Source: Halieaceae bacterium
GTDB taxonomy: Bacteria; Pseudomonadota; Gammaproteobacteria; Pseudomonadales; Halieaceae
DNA: 49,348 bases
NCBI GenBank assembly: GCA_026710905.1
Contig: JAPOQD010000073.1
Coordinates: 1 to 49,348 of the forward strand
Direction: 5' to 3'
The notes below the pieces were generated by a model. That model did not search any database. It saw only the letters and a program-made list of their open reading frames with translations, and was not told the origin of the DNA. The position numbers were made by a program, and so were the translations under genes. Below, in pieces: positions 1 to 8,679 of the stretch. Numbering within the stretch: position 1 is the stretch's first letter; each line of letters opens with the position of its first letter.

Positions 1-878
1 AATACCACGTGGAATTGGTCGGGGCCATCGAGATCCTGCGAGCCCCTGGCGCCAACATAAAAGCTGGTGTAGGCCGTGGCGGGAAGCGCCACGGCCGAGC
101 GTGTCAGCAAGCGCAACAACGCGCCTGCATCCTCCGGCCGAGGCAGCACCTTCTCAATGGTGGCGCAGACAATCAACACCCTGGGCAGGGTGGACAGCAA
201 GTCACCATTGCCCTCGTTGGTCACCAACATACTGCGGCCGTCCTCGGCGACCAGGGCATTGGCGCCGATGATACCTACCTCGGCATCGAAAAATTTCTGC
301 CGTAGTACCGCACGAGCCTCCCCTACCATGTCGCCGGGAGCCGCCAGGGTCCTCTCGCCCAGTTCATGGTGCTCTAGAAACAATTGCTCGATGTCTTGCC
401 TGGACTTGTGAAAGGCCGGCGCGACGATATGGCTGGGCGGCTCGTCCGCAAGTTGTATGATGTACTCGCCGAGGTCGGTCTCGGTCACTTCCAGACCGTG
501 CTCTTGCAGGTATTCGGTCAGGCCGGTTTCCTCGGTTACCATGGACTTGGCCTTACCCACGGTCTCGGCGTCGGCTTCGCGGCAGATATCCAGGACAATA
601 CGGTTCAGGCCGGAGGGTGTTGCGGCCCAATGCACCTTGCCGCCCCGTTGCAGGACCTTTTCCTGGTAGCGGCGCAGGTAGTATTCGAGGTGATTCAGGG
701 TATGGTCTTTTACCCGGCTGAAATGCGAACGCAGTTCCTCGAAGTTCCCCAAGGCGTCGATTGCTGCTGAGCGGTCTAAAGGCAGTGACCGCCCCAGCCG
801 GTCCATATTCTCCCGCAATCGCGGATTGGCCATATTGCCGCTGGCGGTTTCGAGAAATTGCGCACTGGTTTGTTTCAA
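1..878 (-). CDS. lutB: LutB, lactate utilization iron-sulfur protein (3' end beyond the window)
   Basis: LutB is the iron-sulfur subunit of the cytoplasmic LutABC system that oxidises L-lactate to pyruvate. About 292 of the usual ~470 residues are present. They cover the N-terminal LUD-type (DUF162) domain, recognised by VTNEGNGDL and the surrounding block; the C-terminal 4Fe-4S part lies outside. I chose the TTG start (KQTSAQFLETA follows) because it overlaps the lutA stop as TTGA and has a GGAGA ribosome site about eight bases upstream, which indicates translational coupling. An ATG 15 codons further in is possible but would lose conserved N-terminal residues. Whether lutC follows cannot be seen. 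Confidence 0.9.
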   Translation of the reverse strand, partial: MKQTSAQFLETASGNMANPRLRENMDRLGRSLPLDRSAAIDALGNFEELRSHFSRVKDHTLNHLEYYLRRYQEKVLQRGGKVHWAATPSGLNRIVLDICREADAETVGKAKSMVTEETGLTEYLQEHGLEVTETDLGEYIIQLADEPPSHIVAPAFHKSRQDIEQLFLEHHELGERTLAAPGDMVGEARAVLRQKFFDAEVGIIGANALVAEDGRSMLVTNEGNGDLLSTLPRVLIVCATIEKVLPRPEDAGALLRLLTRSAVALPATAYTSFYVGARGSQDLDGPDQFHVV

Positions 879-1654
879 CGCTGGGGGTCTCCGATTCCTG
901 CCGGGCCGTCCATATCCGCCAATACCTCAACGACATGACGTACTTCCAGTTTATCACCACGGCGGCGAGCCCTGCCGGCGATGCTCAGCAGGCAGCCCAG
1001 ATCTCCACCCAGTAACACCTCGGCCCCGGTAGCCAGGGCATGATTGAGCTTGTCATCCACCATCTTTTCGGAAATTTCCGGCATTCTGGCGCAAAAGGTG
1101 CCGCCAAATCCGCAGCAAACATCGGTTTGCTGCAATTCCCGAATTTCTATGCCGTGTAGGGAACGCAGCAGGTCACGCGGTTGTTGGCGGACACCCATTT
1201 CCCTAAGGCCTGCACAAGCGTCGTGATAGGTATAGCTTTTGGCAGCCGGCCCGGAAGGCAATTCCCGGGGTTGGAACTGCAGAACATCCCTGAGAAAACT
1301 GGTTATTTCCCAGGTCCGCTCAGCCAGGTCCCGGCTGCGGGCGGCCCACTCGGGATCCTCCTGGAACAGTTTGGGGTAGTGGTGTTTGATCATGCCCGCG
1401 CAGGAACCGGAGGGGGCAATCACCCAGTGAAAATCCACAAAGGCTTCAATTACCTGCCTGGCGATGCCGCGAGTTTCCCGATACGCACCGGTATTGTAGG
1501 CCGGCTGGCCGCAACAGGTCTGCAACTCGGGAACACACACCGCAAGACCGGCCTGTTGCAAGAGCTTGATCGCCGCGAAAGCGACGCTGGGGCGAAACAG
1601 ATCCGCCAGGCAGGTAACGAACAGCGCGGCGGTTTTGTTGGCCTTGTCTTGCAT
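875..1654 (-). CDS. lutA: LutA/YkgE-type lactate utilization protein
   Basis: Partner of LutB in L-lactate oxidation, a (Fe-S)-binding protein of 259 residues, normal for the family. It carries the two CCG domains typical of LutA, glycolate oxidase GlcF and heterodisulfide reductase HdrB: CCGQPAYN at about 47-54 and CCGFGGTF at about 180-187. The stop codon overlaps the lutB start by four bases, so the two genes form an operon. The gene follows lysC after 48 bases with no clear terminator, so read-through from the alaS-lysC unit is possible. No strong Shine-Dalgarno is visible before the ATG. Confidence 0.9.
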   Translation of the reverse strand: MQDKANKTAALFVTCLADLFRPSVAFAAIKLLQQAGLAVCVPELQTCCGQPAYNTGAYRETRGIARQVIEAFVDFHWVIAPSGSCAGMIKHHYPKLFQEDPEWAARSRDLAERTWEITSFLRDVLQFQPRELPSGPAAKSYTYHDACAGLREMGVRQQPRDLLRSLHGIEIRELQQTDVCCGFGGTFCARMPEISEKMVDDKLNHALATGAEVLLGGDLGCLLSIAGRARRRGDKLEVRHVVEVLADMDGPAGIGDPQR

Positions 1655-1702
1655 GGCCCAAGGATACCACGGCCACCGAATCAGTAGCTCATCAAGCCAC
1701 TA

Positions 1703-2950
1703 CTAGTTTCTGCCGTCCGCCAGCAGGGTTGGCTCCTGTTCCAGTTCAAACGCGGAGTGCAGGGAACGCACCGCCAATTCCAGAAATTTCTCGTTAATCA
1801 CTACCGATATCTTGATCTCCGAAGTGGTGATCATCTGGATATTGATACCAACCTCGGCCAGGGCGGCGAACATCTGGCTGGCTACACCCGCATGGGAACG
1901 CATGCCCACACCTACCAGCGAAATCTTGGCGATTCTGTCGTCGGTGCGTACATCACGGGCGTTCAATTCGCCGGCTACCTGGGTGACGATAGCGGCTGCC
2001 CGATTCATATCATTGCGGTGTACGGTAAAGGTGAAATCCGTACTTTTGTCTTCAGCGACATTCTGGACAATCACATCCACTTCTATACCGACGCCGCCAA
2101 CCGGGCCGAGAATACGGTGGGCCACACCCGGTGTATCGGGAACACCCAACACCGTGATCTTGGCCTCATCCCGGGTAAAGGCGATGCCGGCTATTGTCGG
2201 AGCTTCCATATCACTTGCCTCTTCTGTTCTGATCAAGGTGCCGGGGCCATCCTCGAAGCTGTGCAGGACTCGCAGGGGCACATTGTATTTTCCCGCAAAC
2301 TCAACCGCCCGGTTCTGCAGCACTTTCGAACCCAGGCTGGCCATTTCAAGCATCTCCTCAAAGGTGATGTTATCCAGACGGCGGGCGCCATCCACCAGGC
2401 GCGGGTCAGTAGTATAGACACCATCCACATCGGTATAGATCTGGCACTCATCGGCCTTGAGCGCGGCAGCCAGGGCCACCGCCGTGGTATCGGAACCACC
2501 CCGGCCCAGCGTGGTGATATTGCCCTGCTCATCGACGCCCTGAAAACCGGTAACCACCAGAATATTGCCGGCATCCAACTCGGCATGGAGACGCCGGACA
2601 TCAATATCCATGATGCGAGCCTTGGTATGAGCGTTGTCGGTGAGGATGCGCACCTGACTGCCATTGTATGACTTGGCGGGAAAACCACGCCTGTTCAGCG
2701 CCATACTGAGCAGGGCGGCGCTGACTTGCTCGCCGGTGCTTACCAGTACATCCAACTCGCGAGGTACCGGTGAATCCTGAATCTGGTGCGCCAGGGCAAG
2801 CAGGCGATTGGTCTCGCCCCCCATTGCCGAAACCACCACTACCAACCGGTGCCCGGCATCGCGAAAGCCCGCCAGCTTGTCGGCAATCGTCTCGATTTTC
2901 TCAACGCTGCCAACCGAACTACCGCCAAATTTTTGGACTATCAAACTCAT
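1703..2950 (-). CDS. lysC: Aspartokinase (LysC type, monofunctional)
   Basis: Phosphorylates L-aspartate in the first step of lysine, threonine, methionine and diaminopimelate synthesis. At 415 residues it has the usual length of the Pseudomonas/Bacillus LysC type. The N-terminal amino-acid-kinase domain starts with VQKFGGSSVG and contains GRGGSDTTAVALA around 150. The C-terminal third has two ACT regulatory domains (ITVLGVPDTPGVA, ISLVGVGMRSHAG, MITTSEIKISVV). In related enzymes an internal start yields a separate ACT-only beta subunit; Met248 (MEAPTIAGIAF) is a candidate here, but this is inference. It lies 30 bases after alaS in an A/T-rich leader without a good ribosome site. The alaS-lysC order is common in gammaproteobacteria, but csrA, which often follows, is absent. 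Confidence 0.97.
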   Translation of the reverse strand: MSLIVQKFGGSSVGSVEKIETIADKLAGFRDAGHRLVVVVSAMGGETNRLLALAHQIQDSPVPRELDVLVSTGEQVSAALLSMALNRRGFPAKSYNGSQVRILTDNAHTKARIMDIDVRRLHAELDAGNILVVTGFQGVDEQGNITTLGRGGSDTTAVALAAALKADECQIYTDVDGVYTTDPRLVDGARRLDNITFEEMLEMASLGSKVLQNRAVEFAGKYNVPLRVLHSFEDGPGTLIRTEEASDMEAPTIAGIAFTRDEAKITVLGVPDTPGVAHRILGPVGGVGIEVDVIVQNVAEDKSTDFTFTVHRNDMNRAAAIVTQVAGELNARDVRTDDRIAKISLVGVGMRSHAGVASQMFAALAEVGINIQMITTSEIKISVVINEKFLELAVRSLHSAFELEQEPTLLADGRN

Positions 2951-2980
2951 AAAATTTTGAAAAATTAAATAGTTACGGTG

Positions 2981-5575
2981 TTATTGTAAACGATTTTCCA
3001 CCCAAGCGGGCAGCGCTTTCAGCACCTTCGGCAAAGCCGCCACATCGGTTCCACCGCCCTGGGCCATACTGGGATGCCCGCCGCCTTTGCCACCAAGGCG
3101 GCCGGCAAACTCCTTCATCAGTTCCCCCGCCGGTATCTGTTCGACAAGGTCTGAGCTGACTCCGGCGCTCAGGGCAACCTTCTCGCCCGCGACCGCCGCC
3201 AGGAGAATGACGCTGGTTCCCAGCCTGCCCTTGAGTTGATCGATGGTGTTTCGCAGGGATTTGGCATCGGCTTCATCCACCGCCGCGGCCAACACTTTGG
3301 CGCCGTTCACCTCCACCACCTGGGAGACCAGATCAACACTGGAGGAACTGGCCAGCTTTTGTTTCAAAGCAGCCAGTTGTTTCTCCAGCTCGCGATTCTC
3401 CGCACGCAAACCGGCCACCTTTTCGGCCACAGTGGCGGGCGATACCTTTAGCAGTTCACACAGTTCGGCGAGTTGATCCTCCGCCTGCTCAAAACGCTCC
3501 ATGGCCGCCGCACCGGTTACCGCCTCTAGTCGGCGAACCCCGGCGGAGATGCCGAATTCAGCGGTAATGCGCATGAGCCCAATATCACCGGTGCGCGCAA
3601 CGTGTGTGCCGCCGCACAATTCCACCGAATAATCACCGCCCATGGACAACACCCGAACCTGGTCGCCGTACTTTTCTCCAAACAAGGCCAGGGCGCCGGC
3701 CTCAATGGCCGAAGCCATGTCGGTGAGCCTTGTCGCCACCGGGCTGTTGTTTCTGATTTGCTGATTGACCATCTGTTCAATGCGGCTGAGTTGCTCCTGG
3801 CTGAGCGCCTGGGGATGCGAGAAGTCAAAGCGCAAGTGCCCGGAATCAACCAGGCTGCCTTTTTGCGTTACGTGTTCGCCCAACACCTTGCGCAGGGCTG
3901 CATGCAACAAGTGGGTAGCGGAATGATTGAGCGCCGTCGCAGTGCGCAGACCCCTGTCGACTTCCGCACTGAGCCGGTCGCCAAGCTTGAGCGCACCTTC
4001 CAACACCAGCCCATGGTGCAGGTGATGGCCGCCCACCTTGCTGGTATTGCCCACCCTGAATCTGGCTGTTCCCAGCAAGTAACCTGTATCACCCACCTGG
4101 CCACCGGATTCGGCGTAAAAGGGCGTTTGGCTGAGGATAACGGCTCCAGAATCACCACTCTTCAACTCCGCCACCTGCTGGCCATCCCTGAGCAAGGCGC
4201 TGACCACACCCTCGCCGGTAAGAAGATCATATCCGCAGAACTCGGTCTTGCCCTCCAGTTTCAACACTTTGCCGTAGTCCACACTGAAACTGTCCGCCGC
4301 CTGGGAGCGCATACGCTGTTCCGCCATGGCGGCCTCATAGCCCGCGATATCCAGGGTCAACTGCCGCTCACGGGCAATATCATTGGTGAGGTCCACCGGA
4401 AACCCAAAGGTATCGTACAGCTTGAAGACCAGGTCACCGGGTATTTCCGAGCCATTCAATTGCTCCAGGGCCTGTTCCAACACGTTCAGGCCATGGTTCA
4501 GGGTCTTGGCGAACCGTTGCTCTTCAAGCAGTATGACCTCCTCGATGCGCGACTGTTGCCTGACCAGTTCCGGATAGGCAGCGCCCATTTCCCGCGCCAG
4601 CGGCGCCACCAAACGGCTGAAGAAAGGTTCTTTGGCGCCGAGTCTGTTGCCGTGGCGTATAGCCCGGCGCAGGATGCGGCGCAGCGCATAACCGCGGCCT
4701 TCATTGCCGGGAGTCACCCCGGCCGACACCAGAAAGGCGCAGGAGCGGATGTGGTCACTGATCACCTTGAGAGAGCTGTCCGCCATACTGTCCAGGCCCA
4801 ACACTTCGGCTGCAGCCTGCATCAGATTCTGGAACAGGTCGATTTCGTAGTTGGAGTGAACCCCCTGCAACACCGCGGCCAGCCGTTCCAGGCCCATGCC
4901 GGTATCCACCGAGGGGACCGGAAGTGGCTCCATTTCGCCATTGCTATCCCGGTTGTACTGCATGAAGACCAGGTTCCAGATTTCGACATAGCGATCCAGT
5001 TCACCGTCCTCAGTACCAGGAGGTCCTCCCGGCAGTTCGGCCCCGTGGTCGTAAAACACCTCCGAACAGGGGCCGCAGGGGCCGGTATCCCCCATCTGCC
5101 AGAAGTTGTCCGCGTCAAGGCGGGAGAAACGGCTGGGGCTGACTGCTATTTCATTCAACCAGATATCCGCCGCCTCATCGTCACTGACATGGACCGTTAC
5201 CCAGAGTTTTTCCTCGGGCAAGCCGAGTTGCCGAGTTAGAAAATCCCAGCAGTATCGGATCGCTTCGCGTTTGAAATAGTCACCAAAGCTGAAACTGCCC
5301 AGCATTTCAAAAAAAGTGTGGTGACGGGCGGTGTAACCCACATTTTCCAGGTCGTTGTGTTTGCCACCCGCACGTACACAACACTGGCTGGAACAGGCGC
5401 GGACATAGTCGCGCTGCTCCAGCCCAAGGAACACGTCCTTGAACTGGTTCATGCCGGCATTGGTAAACAACAGCGTCGGGTCGTTTTCCATCACCAGCGA
5501 ACTGCTGGGCACCCGGGTATGTTGATGCTGTTCGAAATAGGCTAGAAAAGCTTCCCGGATTTCTGCACTTTTCAT
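2981..5575 (-). CDS. alaS: Alanyl-tRNA synthetase
   Basis: Charges tRNA-Ala in the cytoplasm. At 864 residues it is full length, starting [14 protein letters not shown]. Visible parts are the class II catalytic core ([20 protein letters not shown]), the editing domain with zinc ligands HSATH and CGGTH, and the C-terminal C-Ala/DHHA1 domain with [15 protein letters not shown]. An open frame extends 63 codons further upstream, but that stretch lies in repeat DNA and does not resemble AlaRS. The ATG begins seven bases inside the edge of an inverted-repeat element, so its leader is supplied by that repeat. I see no convincing Shine-Dalgarno. It is probably cotranscribed with lysC. Confidence 0.98.
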   Translation of the reverse strand: MKSAEIREAFLAYFEQHQHTRVPSSSLVMENDPTLLFTNAGMNQFKDVFLGLEQRDYVRACSSQCCVRAGGKHNDLENVGYTARHHTFFEMLGSFSFGDYFKREAIRYCWDFLTRQLGLPEEKLWVTVHVSDDEAADIWLNEIAVSPSRFSRLDADNFWQMGDTGPCGPCSEVFYDHGAELPGGPPGTEDGELDRYVEIWNLVFMQYNRDSNGEMEPLPVPSVDTGMGLERLAAVLQGVHSNYEIDLFQNLMQAAAEVLGLDSMADSSLKVISDHIRSCAFLVSAGVTPGNEGRGYALRRILRRAIRHGNRLGAKEPFFSRLVAPLAREMGAAYPELVRQQSRIEEVILLEEQRFAKTLNHGLNVLEQALEQLNGSEIPGDLVFKLYDTFGFPVDLTNDIARERQLTLDIAGYEAAMAEQRMRSQAADSFSVDYGKVLKLEGKTEFCGYDLLTGEGVVSALLRDGQQVAELKSGDSGAVILSQTPFYAESGGQVGDTGYLLGTARFRVGNTSKVGGHHLHHGLVLEGALKLGDRLSAEVDRGLRTATALNHSATHLLHAALRKVLGEHVTQKGSLVDSGHLRFDFSHPQALSQEQLSRIEQMVNQQIRNNSPVATRLTDMASAIEAGALALFGEKYGDQVRVLSMGGDYSVELCGGTHVARTGDIGLMRITAEFGISAGVRRLEAVTGAAAMERFEQAEDQLAELCELLKVSPATVAEKVAGLRAENRELEKQLAALKQKLASSSSVDLVSQVVEVNGAKVLAAAVDEADAKSLRNTIDQLKGRLGTSVILLAAVAGEKVALSAGVSSDLVEQIPAGELMKEFAGRLGGKGGGHPSMAQGGGTDVAALPKVLKALPAWVENRLQ

Positions 5576-5581
5576 CAGGCC

Positions 5582-5844
5582 AGCCCGCATATGGCGCCAG
5601 TGGATGTGATGATCGCGCAGGATTTTACGTCGAGACGCGGGCCATGTGCCCGAAGGGTGCTCGCGACCGAAAGCATAGTGGTGACTATGGTTGAGGGAGC
5701 ATGGTCGCGTCTCGACGTAAAAGACCAGCGAGCACGCATCCAGCGTACTTCGTAACCGTGACAAAGTTGAGAAAAGAAGAATAACTCATTGATAGTCATG
5801 AACTTTCTCAACAACCTCAAGCGATCTGGCGCCATATGCGGGCT
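5582..5844. mobile_element. MITE-like element with 19-bp perfect terminal inverted repeats (family A, long copy)
   Basis: The ends are a perfect 19-bp inverted repeat, AGCCCGCATATGGCGCCAG at 5582-5600 and its reverse complement at 5826-5844. Nested inside are a 17-bp inverted repeat (TTTTACGTCGAGACGCG at 5623-5639 against 5706-5722), a CATAGT/ACTATG hairpin and a GTTGAGAAA/TTTCTCAAC pair (5766-5774, 5804-5812). No transposase gene fits, so it would have to be mobilised in trans. An 86-codon open frame crosses the element but is explained by repeat structure. The right end forms part of the hinT stop codon and the left end lies just before alaS. No clear target duplication is visible. Confidence 0.8.
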
Positions 5845-6199
5845 AGTTTAAGCCCCCGGTCAGTTGCCCCTCTTTGAAACTGCGACCTGCAACGATGTGC
5901 AAATGCAGATGAAACACGGTCTGGCCGGCATTGGCCCCATTATTGACAATCAGCCGGAAGGCATCGGCGACACCCAACTGCTCAGCCACCTTCGCCACTA
6001 CCAGCAGCAAATGTCCCAATAGCTCCTGATCCTGCGGACCGGCGTCGGACAATTTCTCAATCGGACGGCGCGGAATCACCAGGACGTGGGTAGGCGCTTG
6101 CGGGTTAATATCGTGGATAGCAACGCAGTGTTCGTCCTCGTAGATAAACTCGGTGGGGATTTCACCGTTGATTATCCTGGCAAAAATACTATCCGCCAT
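5843..6199 (-). CDS. hinT: HIT-family purine nucleoside phosphoramidase (HinT)
   Basis: Small cytoplasmic nucleotide hydrolase of 118 residues, in the normal HinT size range. Diagnostic features are [11 protein letters not shown] at the N-terminus, PTHVLVIPR in the middle, and the histidine triad HLHLHI preceded by GQTVF near the C-terminus. The start overlaps the end of the upstream Trm112-like gene by 11 bases, so the two are coupled. The TAG stop is formed from the terminal bases of the adjacent inverted-repeat element, so the last residues or the stop may have been reset by that insertion, although the length is normal. Confidence 0.92.
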   Translation of the reverse strand: MADSIFARIINGEIPTEFIYEDEHCVAIHDINPQAPTHVLVIPRRPIEKLSDAGPQDQELLGHLLLVVAKVAEQLGVADAFRLIVNNGANAGQTVFHLHLHIVAGRSFKEGQLTGGLN

Positions 6200-6380
6200 G
6201 TAGTTTCTCGTCGGCGCTCAGTTGGCGCGCCTCGCTCTCCAGCATGACCGGGATGTCATCGCGTACAGGATAGGCCAAACCACTGGCCCTGCACACCAGT
6301 TCCTGCTTGTCTTCATCGTATTCCAGGGGGGCTTTGCTTACCGGGCAGACCAGTATGCTCAGCAGTTTCTTGTCCAGCAT
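6189..6380 (-). CDS. Trm112/YcaR-family (UPF0434) protein
   Basis: A 63-residue protein starting [16 protein letters not shown] and containing the family signature ILVCP...L...LVC...[12 protein letters not shown]. Related proteins in eukaryotes and archaea activate methyltransferases; the bacterial role is unsettled. In many gammaproteobacteria the gene lies beside lpxK/kdsB; here it is coupled to hinT instead. I chose the internal ATG because it begins the conserved sequence; a TTG five codons upstream is the alternative. A TATAAT box at 6417-6422 on this strand is suitably placed for its promoter. Confidence 0.88.
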   Translation of the reverse strand: MLDKKLLSILVCPVSKAPLEYDEDKQELVCRASGLAYPVRDDIPVMLESEARQLSADEKLHGG

Positions 6381-6416
6381 GAATGCGCCCATCAAGTAGC
6401 AGAGTCAAGGTCGCGT

Positions 6417-6422
6417 ATTATA
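6417..6422 (-). promoter_or_regulatory. Candidate -10 box for the Trm112-hinT unit
   Basis: TATAAT on the minus strand, 37 bases before the ATG of the Trm112-like gene. The -35 region would fall inside the adjoining short repeat (6429-6519), and only weak hexamers such as TGATGC are present there. If the promoter is real, the repeat supplies its upstream half. Confidence 0.4.
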
Positions 6423-6428
6423 AGCGCT

Positions 6429-6519
6429 AGCCCGCATATTGCATCAGTGGATACGATGATCGTGCAGGATTTTACGTCGAGATGCGGGCCATGCACCCGC
6501 AAGGTGCAAAATGCGGGCT
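6429..6519. mobile_element. Family A repeat, short copy (91 bp)
   Basis: Bounded by AGCCCGCAT at 6429-6437 and ATGCGGGCT at 6511-6519. The interior closely follows the left part of the long copy at 5582-5844, sharing GATTTTACGTCGAGA and the flanking GCAGG/GCGGGCCATG blocks, but the right half is missing. It looks like a deletion derivative of the same element. It ends on the base before the stop codon of the M23 peptidase gene. Confidence 0.75.
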
Positions 6520-7314
6520 CTACGGCATGGGTGGTACCAGCAACTGGGGGTCAACCCAGCGCTTGCGCCACTTCATGCGCCAATCCAGGTGAGCGCCGGT
6601 GGCGCGTCCACTGGCGCCGATTTCTCCAATTAACTCACCGGACTGAACCCTGTTTCCCACACGGGTATGCAACTTGCTCATGTGCAGTAAGCTGGAGTAA
6701 ACCTCCAGCCCATGGTCAATAATCACCGTACCGCCGGAGTAGAACAGGTCCGCTTCCGCCAGCACCACGATACCCGGCGCCGGCGCGGTGACCGGGGTTC
6801 CTGCCGGCGCCGCGACATCAACACCGTAGTGCGGGCTCCCGGGTATTCCGTTATAGCTTCGCCTGCTGCCGTACACCCCGCTGATCGGTCCCTGGGCCGG
6901 CCACTGGAACCCCCCGGAAAACCAGGCCTTGGGCGAACTTTTTGAGCGCGCCCGATTCACCAGCGCCCGCTCTCGCTCAATGCGTTGCTGTTGTTTCGGG
7001 CTCGGGCTGACCGTTTGCCGGGGCACGCCCTCAACGCGCTGCAACGGATAGTCCCGGCCTGCAACCCTGAGTATCTTCCAGCAGGATCGGGAGCCTTCGA
7101 TACGCAATACCCGCTCCCCGGTGGCGTCGCGGCCGAATCCCAGGACGAAATCACCCTCGGCGCCGACCCGCAGGGCCTCGTCATCCAGCCAGACTTGACT
7201 GCCGGGCTCAACTTCACCCCATAACAGCGCCCCGGAACGAGGTGCGCCATTCAATTCGACGCAAGCCAGCGCGGCGGCTGGAAACATCAGCAAAAGCCCC
7301 AGGTACGGATACAA
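6520..7314 (-). CDS. M23-family (LytM-like) zinc peptidase, exported
   Basis: Predicted periplasmic peptidoglycan endopeptidase or LytM-type amidase activator, 264 residues with a hydrophobic N-terminal signal (LGLLLMFPAAALA). The C-terminal half is the M23 domain: GVYGSRRSYNGIPGSPHYGVD carries the first zinc ligands (HYGVD), followed by GLEVYSSLLHMSKL and TGAHLDWRMKW. The last motif has HLD rather than the more usual HLH. A subset of proteobacterial M23 proteins shares this, as far as I recall, so activity cannot be excluded. The start is TTG, with GGGGAG eight bases upstream. It begins four bases after the stop of the serine hydrolase gene, so the two form an operon. Confidence 0.9.
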   Translation of the reverse strand: MYPYLGLLLMFPAAALACVELNGAPRSGALLWGEVEPGSQVWLDDEALRVGAEGDFVLGFGRDATGERVLRIEGSRSCWKILRVAGRDYPLQRVEGVPRQTVSPSPKQQQRIERERALVNRARSKSSPKAWFSGGFQWPAQGPISGVYGSRRSYNGIPGSPHYGVDVAAPAGTPVTAPAPGIVVLAEADLFYSGGTVIIDHGLEVYSSLLHMSKLHTRVGNRVQSGELIGEIGASGRATGAHLDWRMKWRKRWVDPQLLVPPMP

Positions 7315-7317
7315 GGA

Positions 7318-8547
7318 TCACACTCCCCGGTCAAGCAGGGCAGCGTGGATAATGGAGCCCAACTGGCCACGGAAATTGAAGGTCCCCGAGGGAATCAACT
7401 GGGTCATGAAAATCACACTGAGTTGTTCCAACGGGTCGTTCCAGAACAGGGTGCTGGCCATACCACCCCAGAAATACTCCCCTGGAGAACCGATGGAGCC
7501 CCCTTTTACCGCATCAATCATCTGGGCAAAGCCAAGGCCGAAGCCCGTGCCCTCATGCCCGCTTTCGCTGTATCCGCCTCGACTGAACCCGGCGATGTCG
7601 ATGCCGCCCGGCAGGTGGTTGCGGGTCATGAACTCGACCGTGCGCGGCCCCAGAATCTGCTGGCCCTGCCACTCGCCGCCATTCAGCAACATCTGACAGA
7701 ATCGGTGGTAGTCGGCAATGGTGGAAAGCAAACCGCCGCCGCCGGAAAGGAAACTGCGCTGCCGCCAGGCGCTGTCAGCAGGATCATCTTCCAGTTCCAG
7801 TTGCCGGTTTGCATCGCGTTGGTAGCAGGCGGAAAAACGGCCCACTTTGTCGGGTGCAATTTCAAAGGCGGTATCCACCATGCCCAGCGGTCCGAAGATC
7901 TGTTCCTGAAAAAATTGATCCAGGCCTTGACCGCTGAGCAATTCCACCAGGTAGCCGAGTACATCGGTAGCAACAGAGTAATTCCAGGCCGTTCCCGGGT
8001 TGAATTCCAGGGGTAACTGCGCCAATTCGTCAATCATTTCCTGCAAGGTGTAACCGGGGCGGAGTTTCTGTACACCCAGCTTGCGATAGGCATGGTCCAC
8101 ATTGGTATTTCTCTGAAAGCCGTAGGTGAGCCCCGAGGTGTGCAGGAACAGATCGCGCAAGGTCATGGTAGTGGTAGCCGGTTCGCTCAAAATCTCGGGC
8201 CACTGCCCTGCCCGGTAAACCCGCAAATTCCGCCACTGGGGAAGATAGCGGTGGACCGGGTCGTTGAGTGAAAACATGCCTTTTTCGTAAAGCATCATCA
8301 ATGCAACCGAAGTAATCGGCTTGGTCATGGAATAAATGCGGAAAATAGTATCTTCACGCATGGGTTTGCGCCGCTCCAGGTCCATCATCCCTTCGCCCTG
8401 CAAGTAACAGACCTGGCCGCGGCGGGCCACCAGGGTCAGACAGCCGGGTATTTTACCCGGCTCCACATAACGGCTGCGCAAATGTTCTCCAATGCGCAGC
8501 AGACGTTTACTGGATATGGCGACGGACTCGGGTTCGACAAGCTTCAC
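7318..8547 (-). CDS. Beta-lactamase-fold serine hydrolase (class C / EstB type)
   Basis: A 409-residue member of the serine beta-lactamase-like esterase family, which includes EstB esterases, D-aminopeptidases and lovastatin-type acyltransferases. The nucleophile motif SMTKP places Ser73 and Lys76. WNYSVATDVLG supplies the catalytic tyrosine (about 190), and FWGGMAST near the C-terminus matches the KTG-equivalent region. No signal peptide is apparent, which favours an intracellular esterase over a true beta-lactamase. I chose the GTG at 8547 because GAGGAG lies six bases upstream and conservation begins there. The longer open frame would run into the divergent gcvP gene. Confidence 0.85.
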   Translation of the reverse strand: MKLVEPESVAISSKRLLRIGEHLRSRYVEPGKIPGCLTLVARRGQVCYLQGEGMMDLERRKPMREDTIFRIYSMTKPITSVALMMLYEKGMFSLNDPVHRYLPQWRNLRVYRAGQWPEILSEPATTTMTLRDLFLHTSGLTYGFQRNTNVDHAYRKLGVQKLRPGYTLQEMIDELAQLPLEFNPGTAWNYSVATDVLGYLVELLSGQGLDQFFQEQIFGPLGMVDTAFEIAPDKVGRFSACYQRDANRQLELEDDPADSAWRQRSFLSGGGGLLSTIADYHRFCQMLLNGGEWQGQQILGPRTVEFMTRNHLPGGIDIAGFSRGGYSESGHEGTGFGLGFAQMIDAVKGGSIGSPGEYFWGGMASTLFWNDPLEQLSVIFMTQLIPSGTFNFRGQLGSIIHAALLDRGV

Positions 8548-8615
8548 CACACTCTCCTCGGAAAAATGGATGCCATAGGCTAAACGAAGCAGGTTTCGAT
8601 GCAAGCTCCACAGGG

Positions 8616-8645
8616 TTGGAGTTGTACATTCGGCTTGGGTAGAAT
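8616..8645 (+). promoter_or_regulatory. Candidate gcvP promoter
   Basis: TTGGAG (8616-8621) and TAGAAT (8640-8645) are separated by 18 bases, 35 bases before the gcvP start, in the gap between gcvP and the divergent hydrolase gene. I looked for a glycine riboswitch in this leader and saw no tandem-aptamer structure; the leader is too short. Confidence 0.35.
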
Positions 8646-8679
8646 CGCCCCCTTGTTGAATCACCGACCCCTCCTGAAC

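Noticed and set aside
1757-2671. 304-codon open frame opposite lysC
   Set aside because: Antisense shadow; the lysC frame is complete and conserved.
3602-5239. Long 545-codon open frame on the plus strand opposite alaS
   Set aside because: It is a mirror of a GC-rich gene with strong codon bias; the minus frame has all AlaRS motifs and the plus frame has none.
5575-5835. 86-codon open frame upstream of alaS
   Set aside because: It lies wholly inside the nested inverted repeat; its codons are dictated by repeat arms and there is no ribosome site.
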